From Psychrobacter sp. P11F6 (GTDB lineage: Bacteria > Pseudomonadota > Gammaproteobacteria > Pseudomonadales > Moraxellaceae): a stretch of DNA of 64,000 nt. The stretch spans positions 2,170,001-2,234,000 of the forward strand of contig NZ_CM003594.1 of the NCBI RefSeq assembly GCF_001435295.1, written 5' to 3'. The notes beneath the pieces were generated by a model, which was not told the origin of the DNA, searched no databases, and saw nothing but the letters and a program-made list of their open reading frames with translations. The position numbers and the translations under genes were made by a program. Position 1 is the stretch's first letter, and each line of letters starts with the position of its first letter. Below, piece after piece: positions 53,785 through 63,579 of this stretch.

Positions 53785-55158
53785 ATGAGCGATTATCAAG
53801 TTAATAATCCAGCCACTGGCGAAGTAGAAGCCACCTACCCTACGGCAACTGAGCAGGACATCCAGAACGCTATTGCACAAGCCGATACCGCTTATCAAGA
53901 CTGGCGTCAGGTTTCATTGGATGAACGCAGTGCCATACTTCATAAAATTGCCGATATCTATCTTGAACGTCAAGATGAGCTGGCCCGCGTCGTTGCCAAT
54001 GAGATGGGCAAGCCCGTTGCACAAGCAAGAGGTGAAATTGGTCTAGTTGCCGATATCTATCGCTACTATGCAGACAACGCTGAGCAGCTACTAGCACCTA
54101 GTACCATTGATGTTGATTCAGGGTCAGCTTCGGTAGAAAAACGTCCTGTGGGCGCTTTATTAGGTATCATGCCGTGGAACTACCCGCACTATCAAGTGGC
54201 ACGTTTTGTCGCGCCAAACTTTATGGCAGGCAATACCGTTATTCTAAAGCATGCGCCGCAATGTCCTAAGACTGCAGAAGCCATCGCTGATATCCTAAAA
54301 GATGCTGGCTTACCTGAGGGTGTCTATAACAATGTGTTTGCCACCAATGAGCAAGCAGCGACTATCATCGAAGACAACCGCGTACAAGGCGTTTCGCTAA
54401 CAGGTTCTGAGCGAGCTGGGCAAGCGGTTGCTAAAACAGCAGGCGGCGCGCTGAAAAAAGTCGTGCTAGAGCTTGGCGGCTCAGACGCCTTTATCGTTGC
54501 AGCTGATGCGGATATCGAACAAGCTATAAAAGGGGCTATTTCTGGTCGTTTTGGCAATACAGGACAAGCGTGTAATGCTGCCAAACGCCTTATCGTCGTC
54601 GAATCTGTGTATGATAAATTCGTTGAAGGGTTTACTAATGCCGTCAGTAACATGACACTCGCTGATCCACTTAATGAAGATACTTTCATTGGTCCAATGT
54701 CTTCAAAGGCAGCCGCAGTTAACTTGCAAGAACAGCTCGATAGCGCCATTCAAGCAGGCGCGACCGTATTGGTCGAAGGCGGCATGGTCAAAGACAAGCC
54801 GGGTGCGTGGTTTAAGCCTGCGGTATTGACAGATGTAACTGAGTCTATGGATGTTTATCGTGAGGAGCTATTTGGTCCTGTGGCGGTCGTCTACAAAGCT
54901 TGTGATATCGATCATGCCATCAAGATAGCTAATGATGTGCCTTTCGGACTTGGCGCTTCTATCCAAACGCAAGATGCTGCGCTAGCCGCTGAGATTGCTG
55001 ACAAATTAGAAGTCGGTATGGTCACTATCAATGCGCCTTCTGGTAGCGAAGCCAATACCCCGTTTGGCGGCGTTAAACGCTCAGGATTTGGTCGCGAGCT
55101 TGGCACTCTTGGTATTACTGAGTTTTTAAATTATAAATTGATTCGTGATAAGTCGTAA
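53785..55158 (+). CDS. NAD-type succinate-semialdehyde dehydrogenase (Sad/YneI-like)
   Basis: 457 residues from ATG 53785 (AAAAGGA upstream); the in-frame ATG at 53743 overlaps aguA and lacks such a site. Landmarks: GIMPWNYPHYQVARFVAPN, LTGSERAGQAVAKTAGGALK, E229 in VVLELGGSDAF and the nucleophile C263 in NTGQACNAAKR. The closest subgroup is the NAD-dependent SSADH YneI, which also accepts other semialdehydes. In this cluster it could take the PuuC step (gamma-glutamyl-gamma-aminobutyraldehyde) or succinate semialdehyde. No separate puuC is present in the window. Confidence 0.88.
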   Translation: MSDYQVNNPATGEVEATYPTATEQDIQNAIAQADTAYQDWRQVSLDERSAILHKIADIYLERQDELARVVANEMGKPVAQARGEIGLVADIYRYYADNAEQLLAPSTIDVDSGSASVEKRPVGALLGIMPWNYPHYQVARFVAPNFMAGNTVILKHAPQCPKTAEAIADILKDAGLPEGVYNNVFATNEQAATIIEDNRVQGVSLTGSERAGQAVAKTAGGALKKVVLELGGSDAFIVAADADIEQAIKGAISGRFGNTGQACNAAKRLIVVESVYDKFVEGFTNAVSNMTLADPLNEDTFIGPMSSKAAAVNLQEQLDSAIQAGATVLVEGGMVKDKPGAWFKPAVLTDVTESMDVYREELFGPVAVVYKACDIDHAIKIANDVPFGLGASIQTQDAALAAEIADKLEVGMVTINAPSGSEANTPFGGVKRSGFGRELGTLGITEFLNYKLIRDKS

Positions 55159-55183
55159 TCGATAGAGTCATTTTTAGAAAAAT

Positions 55184-55214
55184 AAAAAGCCTAACATTGA
55201 CTGTTAGGCTTTTT
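55184..55214. terminator. Bidirectional terminator between the aldehyde dehydrogenase and permease genes
   Basis: AAAAAGCCTAACA (55184-55196) pairs perfectly with TGTTAGGCTTTTT (55202-55214). It ends both convergent transcripts. Confidence 0.93.
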
Positions 55215-55253
55215 TTGTAGGACAATTTTATTAAAAATAACCCATCGAAAAAA

Positions 55254-56696
55254 CTATTGCTTAGGTGGATTATCTTTTAACCACAACTGATTGACGATTT
55301 TTAATTCACGTAGCTCTTCTGCCATAATTGACTCGCTAATACCTGGATATTTCACCCTTGCATAACCATATAACGCAATACCTAAGACTGTCCAGCCAAA
55401 GAAAATCCACCACTCGATAGGGGTTAGCGCGGATGGCATACCTGGCATATACAGCATGAGTATTCCAAAACTTAGCGCAATCGTGATCATACCAACCAGC
55501 TTACCTGCTGGTATTCTAAATGGGCGTACCATATCAGGCTCGCGGTAGCGGAGTACTAAGAATGAGATAGCGACACAGGTATAAGCAATAACGATACCAA
55601 AACCACCAGCATCGACAATCCAAACCAGCATTTTACGACCAAACAAAGGTGCTAGTGTCGCCAAGCCACCGATCAATAAAATGGCATTCGACGGCGTCTT
55701 ATACTTTGGATGCAGCTTGCTTAAAAAGGCGGGCAACATACGTGCTTTTGACATGGCATAAAGTAGGCGGCTACCACCAATCAAGAAGGCATTCCAACTT
55801 GATAAAATACCCAGTACCCCACCAATGACTAATAAAATACCTGCCCACTTGCCATGCCAAGCATTGGTCATCGCATCCGCAGTGGCGAGCGTTGAGTTTT
55901 CGGCTTGTAAGAGTGGCAAGGTCGTGCCAACACTCCAAGCGATACCCACATACCACATTACCGCAACGACAATCGATAAAATCAAAAATTTACCAATATT
56001 AGGACGAGTTAGATCAATTTCTTCTGCCGCTTGCGGAATAACGTCAAAGCCGACAAACATAAACGGCACCATGACAATAACGGCCATCATACCGCCAATA
56101 CCACCGATGAATGCAGGTGCTTGTACTGAGTTCGAGCCTTCAGGATTGAACATGACTGCGCCAATGAACAGCAACGTACCAACAAATAAGATGCCCAATA
56201 CGGCCGTCTTTTGGAACCACGCACTGACTTCCATACCGCGGATATTTAGCCAAGTGACGATGACTGAGCCCAGCATCCCAACGCCCACCCAAGTGGCATA
56301 AACATCCCAACCAGCGATGGTCCAGAGATATCCTTGATTGTAATTGGGGATGAAATACTCTACGACTGTCGGCAAGGCAACCGCCTCAAACGCGACCACC
56401 GAAAAATACCCAAACAGAATACTCCATGAGCAGATAAAGGAGACATTTACCCCCAGTGCTCTATGCGTATAGGTATGCTCACCGCCCGTAATCGGCATCG
56501 ATGCGGCAAGCTCGGCATAAGTCACACCAATCAGTATCACTGCCAAGCCGCCTATCAAGAACGCCAGCATTGCGCCCCACGTCCCCGCAGATAAAATCCA
56601 ACCACCAGCCAAGACTACCCAGCCCCAACCAACCATAGCACCGAATGCTAAGGCGATAATATCTAGCGTCCCTAACGATTTTTTTAATTCAGACAT
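55254..56696 (-). CDS. APC-family amino acid/polyamine permease
   Basis: 480 residues, about 12 membrane segments. LGTLDIIALAFGAMVGWGWV, YAELAASMPITGGEHTYTHR, GFDVIPQAAEEIDLTRPNIG and TPSNAILLIGGLA are characteristic of APC transporters. In this location a putrescine or GABA importer (PuuP- or GabP-like role) is likely, although family sequence alone does not fix the substrate. RBS AAGGAG. It converges with the aldehyde dehydrogenase gene. Confidence 0.85.
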   Translation of the reverse strand: MSELKKSLGTLDIIALAFGAMVGWGWVVLAGGWILSAGTWGAMLAFLIGGLAVILIGVTYAELAASMPITGGEHTYTHRALGVNVSFICSWSILFGYFSVVAFEAVALPTVVEYFIPNYNQGYLWTIAGWDVYATWVGVGMLGSVIVTWLNIRGMEVSAWFQKTAVLGILFVGTLLFIGAVMFNPEGSNSVQAPAFIGGIGGMMAVIVMVPFMFVGFDVIPQAAEEIDLTRPNIGKFLILSIVVAVMWYVGIAWSVGTTLPLLQAENSTLATADAMTNAWHGKWAGILLVIGGVLGILSSWNAFLIGGSRLLYAMSKARMLPAFLSKLHPKYKTPSNAILLIGGLATLAPLFGRKMLVWIVDAGGFGIVIAYTCVAISFLVLRYREPDMVRPFRIPAGKLVGMITIALSFGILMLYMPGMPSALTPIEWWIFFGWTVLGIALYGYARVKYPGISESIMAEELRELKIVNQLWLKDNPPKQ

Positions 56697-57006
56697 AACC
56701 TGCTCCTTGTCTGTGTGTCATCCGTGTTAACCCTTGACGGTCACACTATTTTTTGTTTAGTGGGATAGTACCCATCATAATTATCATATATACCTTTTGA
56801 TCCAGGCTGTTCGGCACTACTTGTTTCATATTCAAATAGTACAAACAGCAACGGCGTCTTGACTTGCAAGGCGCCGTTGTAAAAAATGTACTCAAAGCGA
56901 GTGCCATATGGGCAATCTTGCTGTGCTATTAAAGATAACCTTCTGACCAAGATCGAGGCTTGATTAAAAGTGATGTATTTCACTATAAATAAATACTGAA
57001 TACTTA
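56697..57006. other. Intergenic region before the permease gene
   Basis: 310 bp. An 80-codon frame from a GTG (56741-56983, minus) lacks a ribosome-binding site and any recognisable features, so I do not call it a gene. No stable hairpin noted. Confidence 0.4.
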
Positions 57007-58269
57007 TTAAGCGGTTAGGATAGCTTTGATAATATCTAGACCTTCTTGGAGCACTTCATCTTCAACCGTCAATGGCACCATCACGCGAATGGCGTTGCCA
57101 TACATACCGCAAGACGCTAATAATAAACCTTGCTCAAATGCTTTCGCTTTTAGGTTAGTCGTCGCTTCCACATCAGGCTTGCCATTACTATCGATTAACT
57201 CAAACGCGAGCATCGCGCCTTTATGACGAATATGACCGATACTGCTTAAGTTTAAGCCCTTTAAGAAAGCTTCGATTTTGTCGCCAATCTCAATACTGCG
57301 CTCAAGTAGGTTTTCTTCTTCGATGACTTCCATGACAGCGAGTGCAGCCACACAAGCCAGTGGGTTACCAGAGTATGTACCGCCCAAACCGCCGACTTGC
57401 GGCGCATCCATGATATCAGCGCGACCGATAACGGCAGAGATAGGATAACCACCCGCCAAGCTCTTGGCACTGGTCATTAAGTCAGGCTCAACACCCAACT
57501 GCTCGGTGGCAAACAACGTACCCGTACGGGCAAAACCACATTGCACTTCATCAAAAATCAAGACAATGCCATGCTCATCGCAGATATCGCGTAGAGATTT
57601 AGCAAATGATGGGGTGACTTGATGAAAACCACCCTCGCCTTGTACTGGCTCGATAATCATCGCCGCTACTTCGCTAGGATCGATATCCGCTTGGAAAATC
57701 ATCTCAAGGCTATGCAATGCTTGTGCTTCTGTGACATTTAGCTCTTCAGCTGGGAATAGCGCATGGAATACAGGGCCTGGCATTGGACCAAAGTTCTTTT
57801 TGTACGGCAGCACTTTACCCGTCAAACTCATGCACATTAAAGTACGACCGTGCCAACCACCAACGAAAGAGATGATGCCTGGGCGACCAGTTTTCGCACG
57901 AGCAATCTTGATACAGTTTTCGACCGCTTCTGCACCAGTGGTTAAAAAGAAGGCTTTTTTCTCACCGCTGATAGGGGCTTTTTCACAAAGTTTTTCGGCA
58001 AGATCCACATAGCATTCGTAGTTGATCATTTGCGCCGCAGTATGGGTAAACTTGTCAAGTTGCTCATGCACGCGCTGGGTGATTTTTGGATGGCTGTGAC
58101 CAGTATTCAGTACTGAGATACCACCAACGAAGTCAATATAACGATTGCCTTCAACATCCCAAACTTCTGAGTTTTTGGCTTTTTCTGCAAAGATGGGATA
58201 GGCAACGCCAAGTCCTGTTGGTAAAACAGCTTTACGGCGCTCAAGTAGTGATTTATTGGTAGTCGTCAT
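57007..58269 (-). CDS. gabT: 4-aminobutyrate aminotransferase
   Basis: 420 residues of class III aminotransferases. FVGGISVLNTGHSHPKI, FLTTGAEAVENCIKIARAKT, IIEPVQGEGGFH, IFDEVQCGFARTGTLFATEQ and the PLP lysine K269 in MTSAKSLAGGYPISAV match GabT. It moves the amino group of GABA to 2-oxoglutarate, forming succinate semialdehyde. RBS AAAGGAC. It follows gabD on the minus strand with 190 bp between them. Confidence 0.93.
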   Translation of the reverse strand: MTTTNKSLLERRKAVLPTGLGVAYPIFAEKAKNSEVWDVEGNRYIDFVGGISVLNTGHSHPKITQRVHEQLDKFTHTAAQMINYECYVDLAEKLCEKAPISGEKKAFFLTTGAEAVENCIKIARAKTGRPGIISFVGGWHGRTLMCMSLTGKVLPYKKNFGPMPGPVFHALFPAEELNVTEAQALHSLEMIFQADIDPSEVAAMIIEPVQGEGGFHQVTPSFAKSLRDICDEHGIVLIFDEVQCGFARTGTLFATEQLGVEPDLMTSAKSLAGGYPISAVIGRADIMDAPQVGGLGGTYSGNPLACVAALAVMEVIEEENLLERSIEIGDKIEAFLKGLNLSSIGHIRHKGAMLAFELIDSNGKPDVEATTNLKAKAFEQGLLLASCGMYGNAIRVMVPLTVEDEVLQEGLDIIKAILTA

Positions 58270-58353
58270 GGGAATGTCCTTTTCTTTATTTTTAACATAA
58301 GTGCCAATGATTGAATGGCGGTTTTGAGGAATGGTTTATCTAATAGTTAACAG

Positions 58354-58374
58354 TTGTTAGTTGTTAGTTGTTAG
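58354..58374. repeat. Tandem heptamer TTGTTAG x3
   Basis: TTGTTAG occurs three times in a row at 58354-58374, in the gabD-gabT gap. Just beyond, GGGATTCA/TGAATCCC (58383-58404) forms an 8-bp hairpin. Confidence 0.75.
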
Positions 58375-58459
58375 CTATAGAGGGGATTCATGGTGCTGAA
58401 TCCCGTTCGATACGGTGTGACAATTAAAACCTTAAAAGAGAGCGCATGTCGCTAAACGA

Positions 58460-59935
58460 TTAGCTGACGTCAGAGCACCAGTATTTGGTCACGACATATT
58501 CTTCAATGCCGTATTTTGAGCCTTCGCGGCCGAAGCCAGACTGCTTGACACCGCCAAATGGGGCGACTTCGGTAGAAATCAGACCCGTATTATGACCAAT
58601 AATGCCGTATTCAAGACCTTCAGTGACACGCCATGAACGTGCATAATTGCCACTGTAGAAATAGGCAGCCAAGCCGTAGATAGTATCGTTGGCTTGACGA
58701 ATAACGTCGGCCTCATCTTTAAAGGTAAAGATAGTGGCAATAGGGCCAAAGATTTCTTCGTGCGCGATATCCATCGCAGCACTGATATCGGTAATGACCG
58801 TTGGATTGTAAGTAAGCTTGGAGGCGTCATTGGTGCTGCCGCCAGCGATAAGTGTCGCGCCTTTGTCTAAAGCATCTTTAAGTAGCGCTTGCACTTTTTC
58901 TAGCGCCTTTTGATTAATCAAAGGACCAATATCCACGCCTGCATCCATGCCGTTACCGACATTTAGCTCAGCGACTTTTTTCACAAACACATCTAGGAAT
59001 TCATCTTTAATACTGTCTTGCACATAGACACGGTTGGCACAAACACAAGTTTGACCAGCGTTACGATATTTAGAGGCGATTAAGCCTTCAGCCGCTTTTT
59101 CCAGATCAGCGTCATCAAAGACGATAAATGGCGCATTGCCGCCCAGCTCTAATGACAGTTTTTTGATGGTTGTCGCGCATTGAGCCATCAAGGTACGACC
59201 GACTTCGGTAGAGCCTGTGAATGAAAGCTTATGAATACGTGCATCGCCCGTTAGGATATCGCCGATGGTTGATGATTTGCCCGTCACTACTTGGATAACG
59301 CCTGCTGGAATACCTGCTTGTTCAGCCAATGCAGCCAGTGCTAATGCAGAAAATGGCGTTTCAGTCGCAGGTTTAATAATCATCGTGCAGCCTGCTGCCA
59401 ATGCTGGCGCGGCTTTACGGGTAATCATCGCTGCTGGGAAATTCCAAGGCGTGATCGCTGCGCAAACGCCAACGGGCTGCTTTAGGACGACATGGCGCAG
59501 TTGTGACTGATTGGCAGGGATAACATCGCCATAAACACGCTTGCCTTCTTCGGCAAACCAGCGGATAAAGCTATTGGCATAGCCCACTTCACCGCGTGAC
59601 TCGTTTAGAGGTTTGCCTTGCTCAGCGGTCATAATGATAGCCAAGTCCTCTTTATTGGCATCGATGAGGTCTGCCCACTTTTGTAGTAGCTCAGCACGCT
59701 CTTTTGGGGTTTTGGCTGCCCAAAGGATTTGGGCTTCATGAGAGGCGGTAACCGCGTCGTTCACATCGTCGGTCGTTAGGCTTGGTACCGTACCGATGAT
59801 ATCGCCGTTGAAAGGATTGCTCACATCAATAGTCGATTCATCACTAGCGGCATGCCAGCCATCTTTGATGAAACACTGCTGTTTAAGTAGATCTGGGTTC
59901 GATAGCTGTAGCGTAGACTGTGACAGTTGTGACAT
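58460..59935 (-). CDS. gabD: Succinate-semialdehyde dehydrogenase, NADP-type
   Basis: 491 residues from the ATG at 59935, set by AAGGAG upstream (an in-frame ATG at 60004 is further away without such a site). Landmarks: PFNGDIIGTVPSL, AAITPWNFPAAMITRKAAPA, LSFTGSTEVGRTLM, E263 in LSLELGGNAPF and the nucleophile C297 in NAGQTCVCANR, all as in E. coli GabD. It oxidises succinate semialdehyde to succinate. It is divergent from the IclR gene, with an inverted repeat between them. Confidence 0.95.
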   Translation of the reverse strand: MSQLSQSTLQLSNPDLLKQQCFIKDGWHAASDESTIDVSNPFNGDIIGTVPSLTTDDVNDAVTASHEAQILWAAKTPKERAELLQKWADLIDANKEDLAIIMTAEQGKPLNESRGEVGYANSFIRWFAEEGKRVYGDVIPANQSQLRHVVLKQPVGVCAAITPWNFPAAMITRKAAPALAAGCTMIIKPATETPFSALALAALAEQAGIPAGVIQVVTGKSSTIGDILTGDARIHKLSFTGSTEVGRTLMAQCATTIKKLSLELGGNAPFIVFDDADLEKAAEGLIASKYRNAGQTCVCANRVYVQDSIKDEFLDVFVKKVAELNVGNGMDAGVDIGPLINQKALEKVQALLKDALDKGATLIAGGSTNDASKLTYNPTVITDISAAMDIAHEEIFGPIATIFTFKDEADVIRQANDTIYGLAAYFYSGNYARSWRVTEGLEYGIIGHNTGLISTEVAPFGGVKQSGFGREGSKYGIEEYVVTKYWCSDVS

Positions 59936-60050
59936 TGTGACGCTCCTTGTCAATTGAGGTTTGCAAATAGGATTCGCAGATTTATAGCGATAAGTGAATG
60001 ACAATAAATAGAAGGTTATGATTTAAATAATTATTGATAACTTGTTAAGC

Positions 60051-60066
60051 GTTCAATATACTGAAC
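60051..60066. promoter_or_regulatory. Inverted repeat, candidate IclR operator
   Basis: GTTCA-ATATAC-TGAAC, 16 bp, in the gap between gabD (minus) and the IclR gene (plus). IclR-type proteins bind palindromes of this size. Confidence 0.45.
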
Positions 60067-60197
60067 ATCTATTCTATATATGAGACATCATTATAAGAAT
60101 GATAGCCAGCCATTTGCAACCCCTATTCTCATTTTAATGATGATTTATCGTGTTATTTTTATATTTTCCCAATTCTACTGACTTTTATAGGTTCCTT

Positions 60198-60962
60198 ATG
60201 AGCTCAACTGCCGTTCCTGCCTTGGACAAAACCTTTCAGATTTTAGATTTAATTACTGATAGCTCACAGCCTTTAACCGCAGCTCATATTGCTAAAGAGC
60301 TCAATCTACCACGTAGCTCAACCCACAATATTTTGCAAAGTCTTTTGGCTAAGCATGTCATCTATAAAGACAGCGATAGCCGCTTTCATTTAGGCTCTTA
60401 TTTGATGTATTGGGCAGGTAAGTATGAGCAGCAGCAAGGCGTCATCCAATTATTTAAAGACCTTATTGTCCAGTATCCGATTCTTCTTCAACATACAGTT
60501 ACTTTATCTAAGCTTGATTTAGGTGAAGTGGTGTTTTTAGCCTGTCATGAAGCGCCTGCCCCGCTTGGCTTTACCTTTCGCGCTGGTGTTCGCGTACCAG
60601 CGGTATTCTCTGCCACGGGCAAGGCCATGCTCTCAACATTCTCTATGGACAGTATCAAATCTATCTACGCTACTGGCTTCCCTACGCCTATTACCCAACA
60701 CGGTGTTGATAACTTTAGCGATTTGTCCACCGAGTTGACCGCCATTCAAAACAGTCGCATCTCACTCGATGATGGGCAACTTCGCGAAGGGATGTATTGT
60801 TTGGGTACTTATATTCGCAATGCGTCAGGCAATGCCGTTGCGGGTATGGCAGTTAGCTTTTTGCAAGGCGAATATGAGTCCAAGCGTGCTGAGGTCAGTG
60901 CTGTGCTGATTGAATTAGCCGAGCAAATTGAGCAGCGTTTGGGTTTTATCGATAATAAATAA
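60198..60962 (+). CDS. IclR-family transcriptional regulator
   Basis: 254 residues from ATG 60198 (AGGTTCC upstream); the frame from 60150 adds 16 unlikely residues. The winged helix-turn-helix is LDKTFQILDLITDSSQPLTA and AHIAKELNLPRSSTHNILQS, and the effector domain contains AGVRVPAVFSATGKAMLS and the closing LREGMYCLGTYIRNASGN. Adjacent to gabD, it probably controls gabDT or the acetylpolyamine/glutarate genes. Effector unknown. Confidence 0.9.
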   Translation: MSSTAVPALDKTFQILDLITDSSQPLTAAHIAKELNLPRSSTHNILQSLLAKHVIYKDSDSRFHLGSYLMYWAGKYEQQQGVIQLFKDLIVQYPILLQHTVTLSKLDLGEVVFLACHEAPAPLGFTFRAGVRVPAVFSATGKAMLSTFSMDSIKSIYATGFPTPITQHGVDNFSDLSTELTAIQNSRISLDDGQLREGMYCLGTYIRNASGNAVAGMAVSFLQGEYESKRAEVSAVLIELAEQIEQRLGFIDNK

Positions 60963-61024
60963 AGTTAAAACACTGCTAGTTTCTTGCTTGCTTCAAACTC
61001 TTTCAGTTATTTTGGTGGTAACTG

Positions 61025-62074
61025 TTAATCTTCTGAAATAAGCCCTGATAAAAATGCTTGCAAATTGTCATTGAGCTTTTGCAAGTAATAACCGCCCTCG
61101 ACTAAAACAATCAGTGGTTTATTTAGCGCTTTCATCTTTTGTGCCAATATTTTAAACCCTTGCGTACTCACGGCACATCTTGCTTCTGGGTCATTTTCAT
61201 AAACATCGAATCCTAAGACATGAACGATGACATCCGGGTCAAATAGTGTCATCGCTTCGATAGATTTATCAACATACTCAAAAAACCCAGCTTCATCGGT
61301 GCCGTGCGGCATTGGAAAGTTAACGTTATAGCCTTCACCCACGCCTGTGCCCCTTTCAAACGCATGCCCTGTCACTGCGGGATAGAAGTTAACGGGGTCA
61401 CCATGTACTGAAGTATAAAGCACGTCTTTACGGTCATAGAATATTTCTTGGATACCCTGTCCATGGTGCATATCCGTATCGATAATGGCGATTTTTGCAT
61501 ATTTCTGGCGTAGATGTTCAGCGATGATGGCTGCATTATTTAGATAGCAAAATCCGCCAGCGGCGCTTTTGCGAGCATGATGACCAGGCGGCCGTGAGAA
61601 GCAAAGCTGTATATGACTTTCGGCACGCTCGGTATCTGACAAATCATCGTTCAGCAATGCTTCAGCTGCATTGAGTGCAGTCTGCGCCGACCAATAAATA
61701 GATGTCCAAGAATGCTCACTGATAGGCGCGCTATCATCCGCTTGATACTTTGCTGCTTTTGCCATGATACCGATACCGGGATTGTCATACGGCAAAAAAA
61801 TCCCCGTCTGTACCTGCGCGCCCAAGTCTTCCTCGACTGCTATCCAGTCATCATAGCCATGTTTGAGAAACTCAACGTAACCAAAATCGTGAACCGCTAA
61901 TATAGGCCCAATGCCAATATCGGTAGCTGTCGTCACCTCTAACCCTAACGCTGCTGGTGCTTTTAAGAACTCAACCATACGCTCTGGTATCTCTAACGGC
62001 TCATGCATCTTTCCATAAGAAAAATAAGGGAGTGGTCTGTGCAAGCTTAGGTTTTCATGGCTATATATTTTCAT
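61025..62074 (-). CDS. Acetylpolyamine amidohydrolase (class II histone deacetylase-like)
   Basis: 349 residues from ATG 62074 (AAAGGA 9-10 nt upstream). The deacetylase core: RPPGHHARKSAAGGFCYLNN (tandem catalytic histidines), IIDTDMHHGQGIQEIFY and VHVLGFDVYENDPE (zinc-binding Asp/His/Asp), with VEGGYY near the end for the transition-state tyrosine. The family in Pseudomonas acts on acetylputrescine, acetylcadaverine and acetylated spermidine. Placed beside the putrescine genes, it would feed acetylated amines into the pathway. It lies 55 bp behind the CoA-transferase gene. Confidence 0.88.
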   Translation of the reverse strand: MKIYSHENLSLHRPLPYFSYGKMHEPLEIPERMVEFLKAPAALGLEVTTATDIGIGPILAVHDFGYVEFLKHGYDDWIAVEEDLGAQVQTGIFLPYDNPGIGIMAKAAKYQADDSAPISEHSWTSIYWSAQTALNAAEALLNDDLSDTERAESHIQLCFSRPPGHHARKSAAGGFCYLNNAAIIAEHLRQKYAKIAIIDTDMHHGQGIQEIFYDRKDVLYTSVHGDPVNFYPAVTGHAFERGTGVGEGYNVNFPMPHGTDEAGFFEYVDKSIEAMTLFDPDVIVHVLGFDVYENDPEARCAVSTQGFKILAQKMKALNKPLIVLVEGGYYLQKLNDNLQAFLSGLISED

Positions 62075-62129
62075 GCTCAACATTCCTTTGTTTAACATTT
62101 TTTCCAATGGCGCTTTTTTTGATGCCTAA

Positions 62130-63329
62130 CTAAACAATCCCATCGGCTTTAAGCTTGGCTATCATGTCGCTGTCATAGCCTAAAGCAGTAAGCGTGCTGT
62201 CAGTATGCTCGCTCAACTTCGGTGGCGGTGACCGATAAGTGACGGGTGATGCAGATAGTTTGATTGGACTACCAAGTGCTCTTACCGGACTGCCTTGCGT
62301 GGCAAAATCAACCACCATCTCGCGTGCCAGCGCTTGTGGCATTACCAAGGCCTCAGCGATATTATGAATCGCACCGCACGGAATACCCGCTTTATCCAAC
62401 ACCTCTAACCAATAAGTACGAGGTTGCTCGGCAAATTTATTACTCAGCTCATCACACAGCAGCTCGCGGTTGGCAACGCGTTGAGGATTGGTCGTAAAGT
62501 GCTCATCCATATGCCAATTAACTGCAAGTATATCGCACAGTTTGGCAAACTGACTGTCATTGCCGCAAGCTAAAATAAAGTGCGCGTCACCCTGCCCTGC
62601 AAATACTTGATAAGGCACAATATTAGGATGCTGATTGCCCAGTCTGGGCGGGATTTGACCTGATGCCAAATGATTCATACCAACATTAGCCAGCATGGCA
62701 AGCGCACTATCTAAAAGTGCAACGTCTACCTGTTGCCCTAACCCAGTAGTCTCACGAGCAATCAAAGCCGCTTGAATACCAATCGTCAGCTGCAAACCTG
62801 CAAACAAATCAACCACTGCCACGCCAACCTTATGCGGTTCACCATCGCTCGGACCCGTAATACTCATCAAGCCTGATAAACCTTGAATAATATAGTCATA
62901 ACCGGGGCGCTTGGCATCTGGTCCTGTCTGACCAAAGCCCGTCAATGAGGCATAAATCAGGCGCGGATTGTCTTGTTTCAGACTGTCATAATCTAAGCCG
63001 TACTTCTTAAGACCACCAACCTTAAAGTTCTCAACAACGATATCGCTGTTCGCGATAAGTTGCTTGATAATGGTTTGCCCTGCAGGGGTATTAATATCGA
63101 CCGTGAGTGATTTTTTATTACGATTGATGGTAGCGTAGTAAGCAGAGGTGTCATCGCTGAATGTTGGCGGTGCCCAATGGCGCGTTTCATCACCGATATG
63201 CGGACGCTCAACCTTGATGACTTCAGCGCCCAAATCTGCGAGTACTTGAGTACAAGAAGGACCTGCCAACACTCTCGATAAATCAAGCACCTTGATACCA
63301 TGCAATGCACCTTTTGCCATATCCGTCAT
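62130..63329 (-). CDS. Class III CoA-transferase (CaiB/BaiF), probably glutarate CoA-transferase
   Basis: 399 residues. GIKVLDLSRVLAGPSCTQVL, LGAEVIKVERPHIGDETRHW, NRNKKSLTVDINTPAGQTII, the conserved Asp in GPDAKRPGYDYIIQGLSGL and LDKAGIPCGAIHNI define the CaiB/BaiF fold. The neighbouring gene is a glutaryl-CoA dehydrogenase, so this enzyme likely moves CoA from succinyl-CoA onto glutarate. RBS AAGGGA. It likely shares a transcript with the acetylpolyamine amidohydrolase gene. Confidence 0.85.
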   Translation of the reverse strand: MTDMAKGALHGIKVLDLSRVLAGPSCTQVLADLGAEVIKVERPHIGDETRHWAPPTFSDDTSAYYATINRNKKSLTVDINTPAGQTIIKQLIANSDIVVENFKVGGLKKYGLDYDSLKQDNPRLIYASLTGFGQTGPDAKRPGYDYIIQGLSGLMSITGPSDGEPHKVGVAVVDLFAGLQLTIGIQAALIARETTGLGQQVDVALLDSALAMLANVGMNHLASGQIPPRLGNQHPNIVPYQVFAGQGDAHFILACGNDSQFAKLCDILAVNWHMDEHFTTNPQRVANRELLCDELSNKFAEQPRTYWLEVLDKAGIPCGAIHNIAEALVMPQALAREMVVDFATQGSPVRALGSPIKLSASPVTYRSPPPKLSEHTDSTLTALGYDSDMIAKLKADGIV

Positions 63330-63579
63330 AATAATCCCTTATTGTGTGGCATATTTTTGATAAAAAATTGCTATGCATCATTTATCTTTTGGTACTTTTC
63401 ATTGAAATTTTTAGATAATAAAGACTGATAAATAAATGATGAATAACAACCATGCATAAAAACGATGTATAAAAATCAGAAACGCACGCTACTATCTATA
63501 ACAGCTTATTAAAAAGCCAAACAATAACGTACGTTAGTCAAAACTCTCTTTAAATCTCTGCATTTAAATTACATTCAGT

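Noticed and set aside
56741..56983. 80-residue frame between the permease and gabT
   Set aside because: GTG start without a ribosome-binding site and no recognisable protein pattern.
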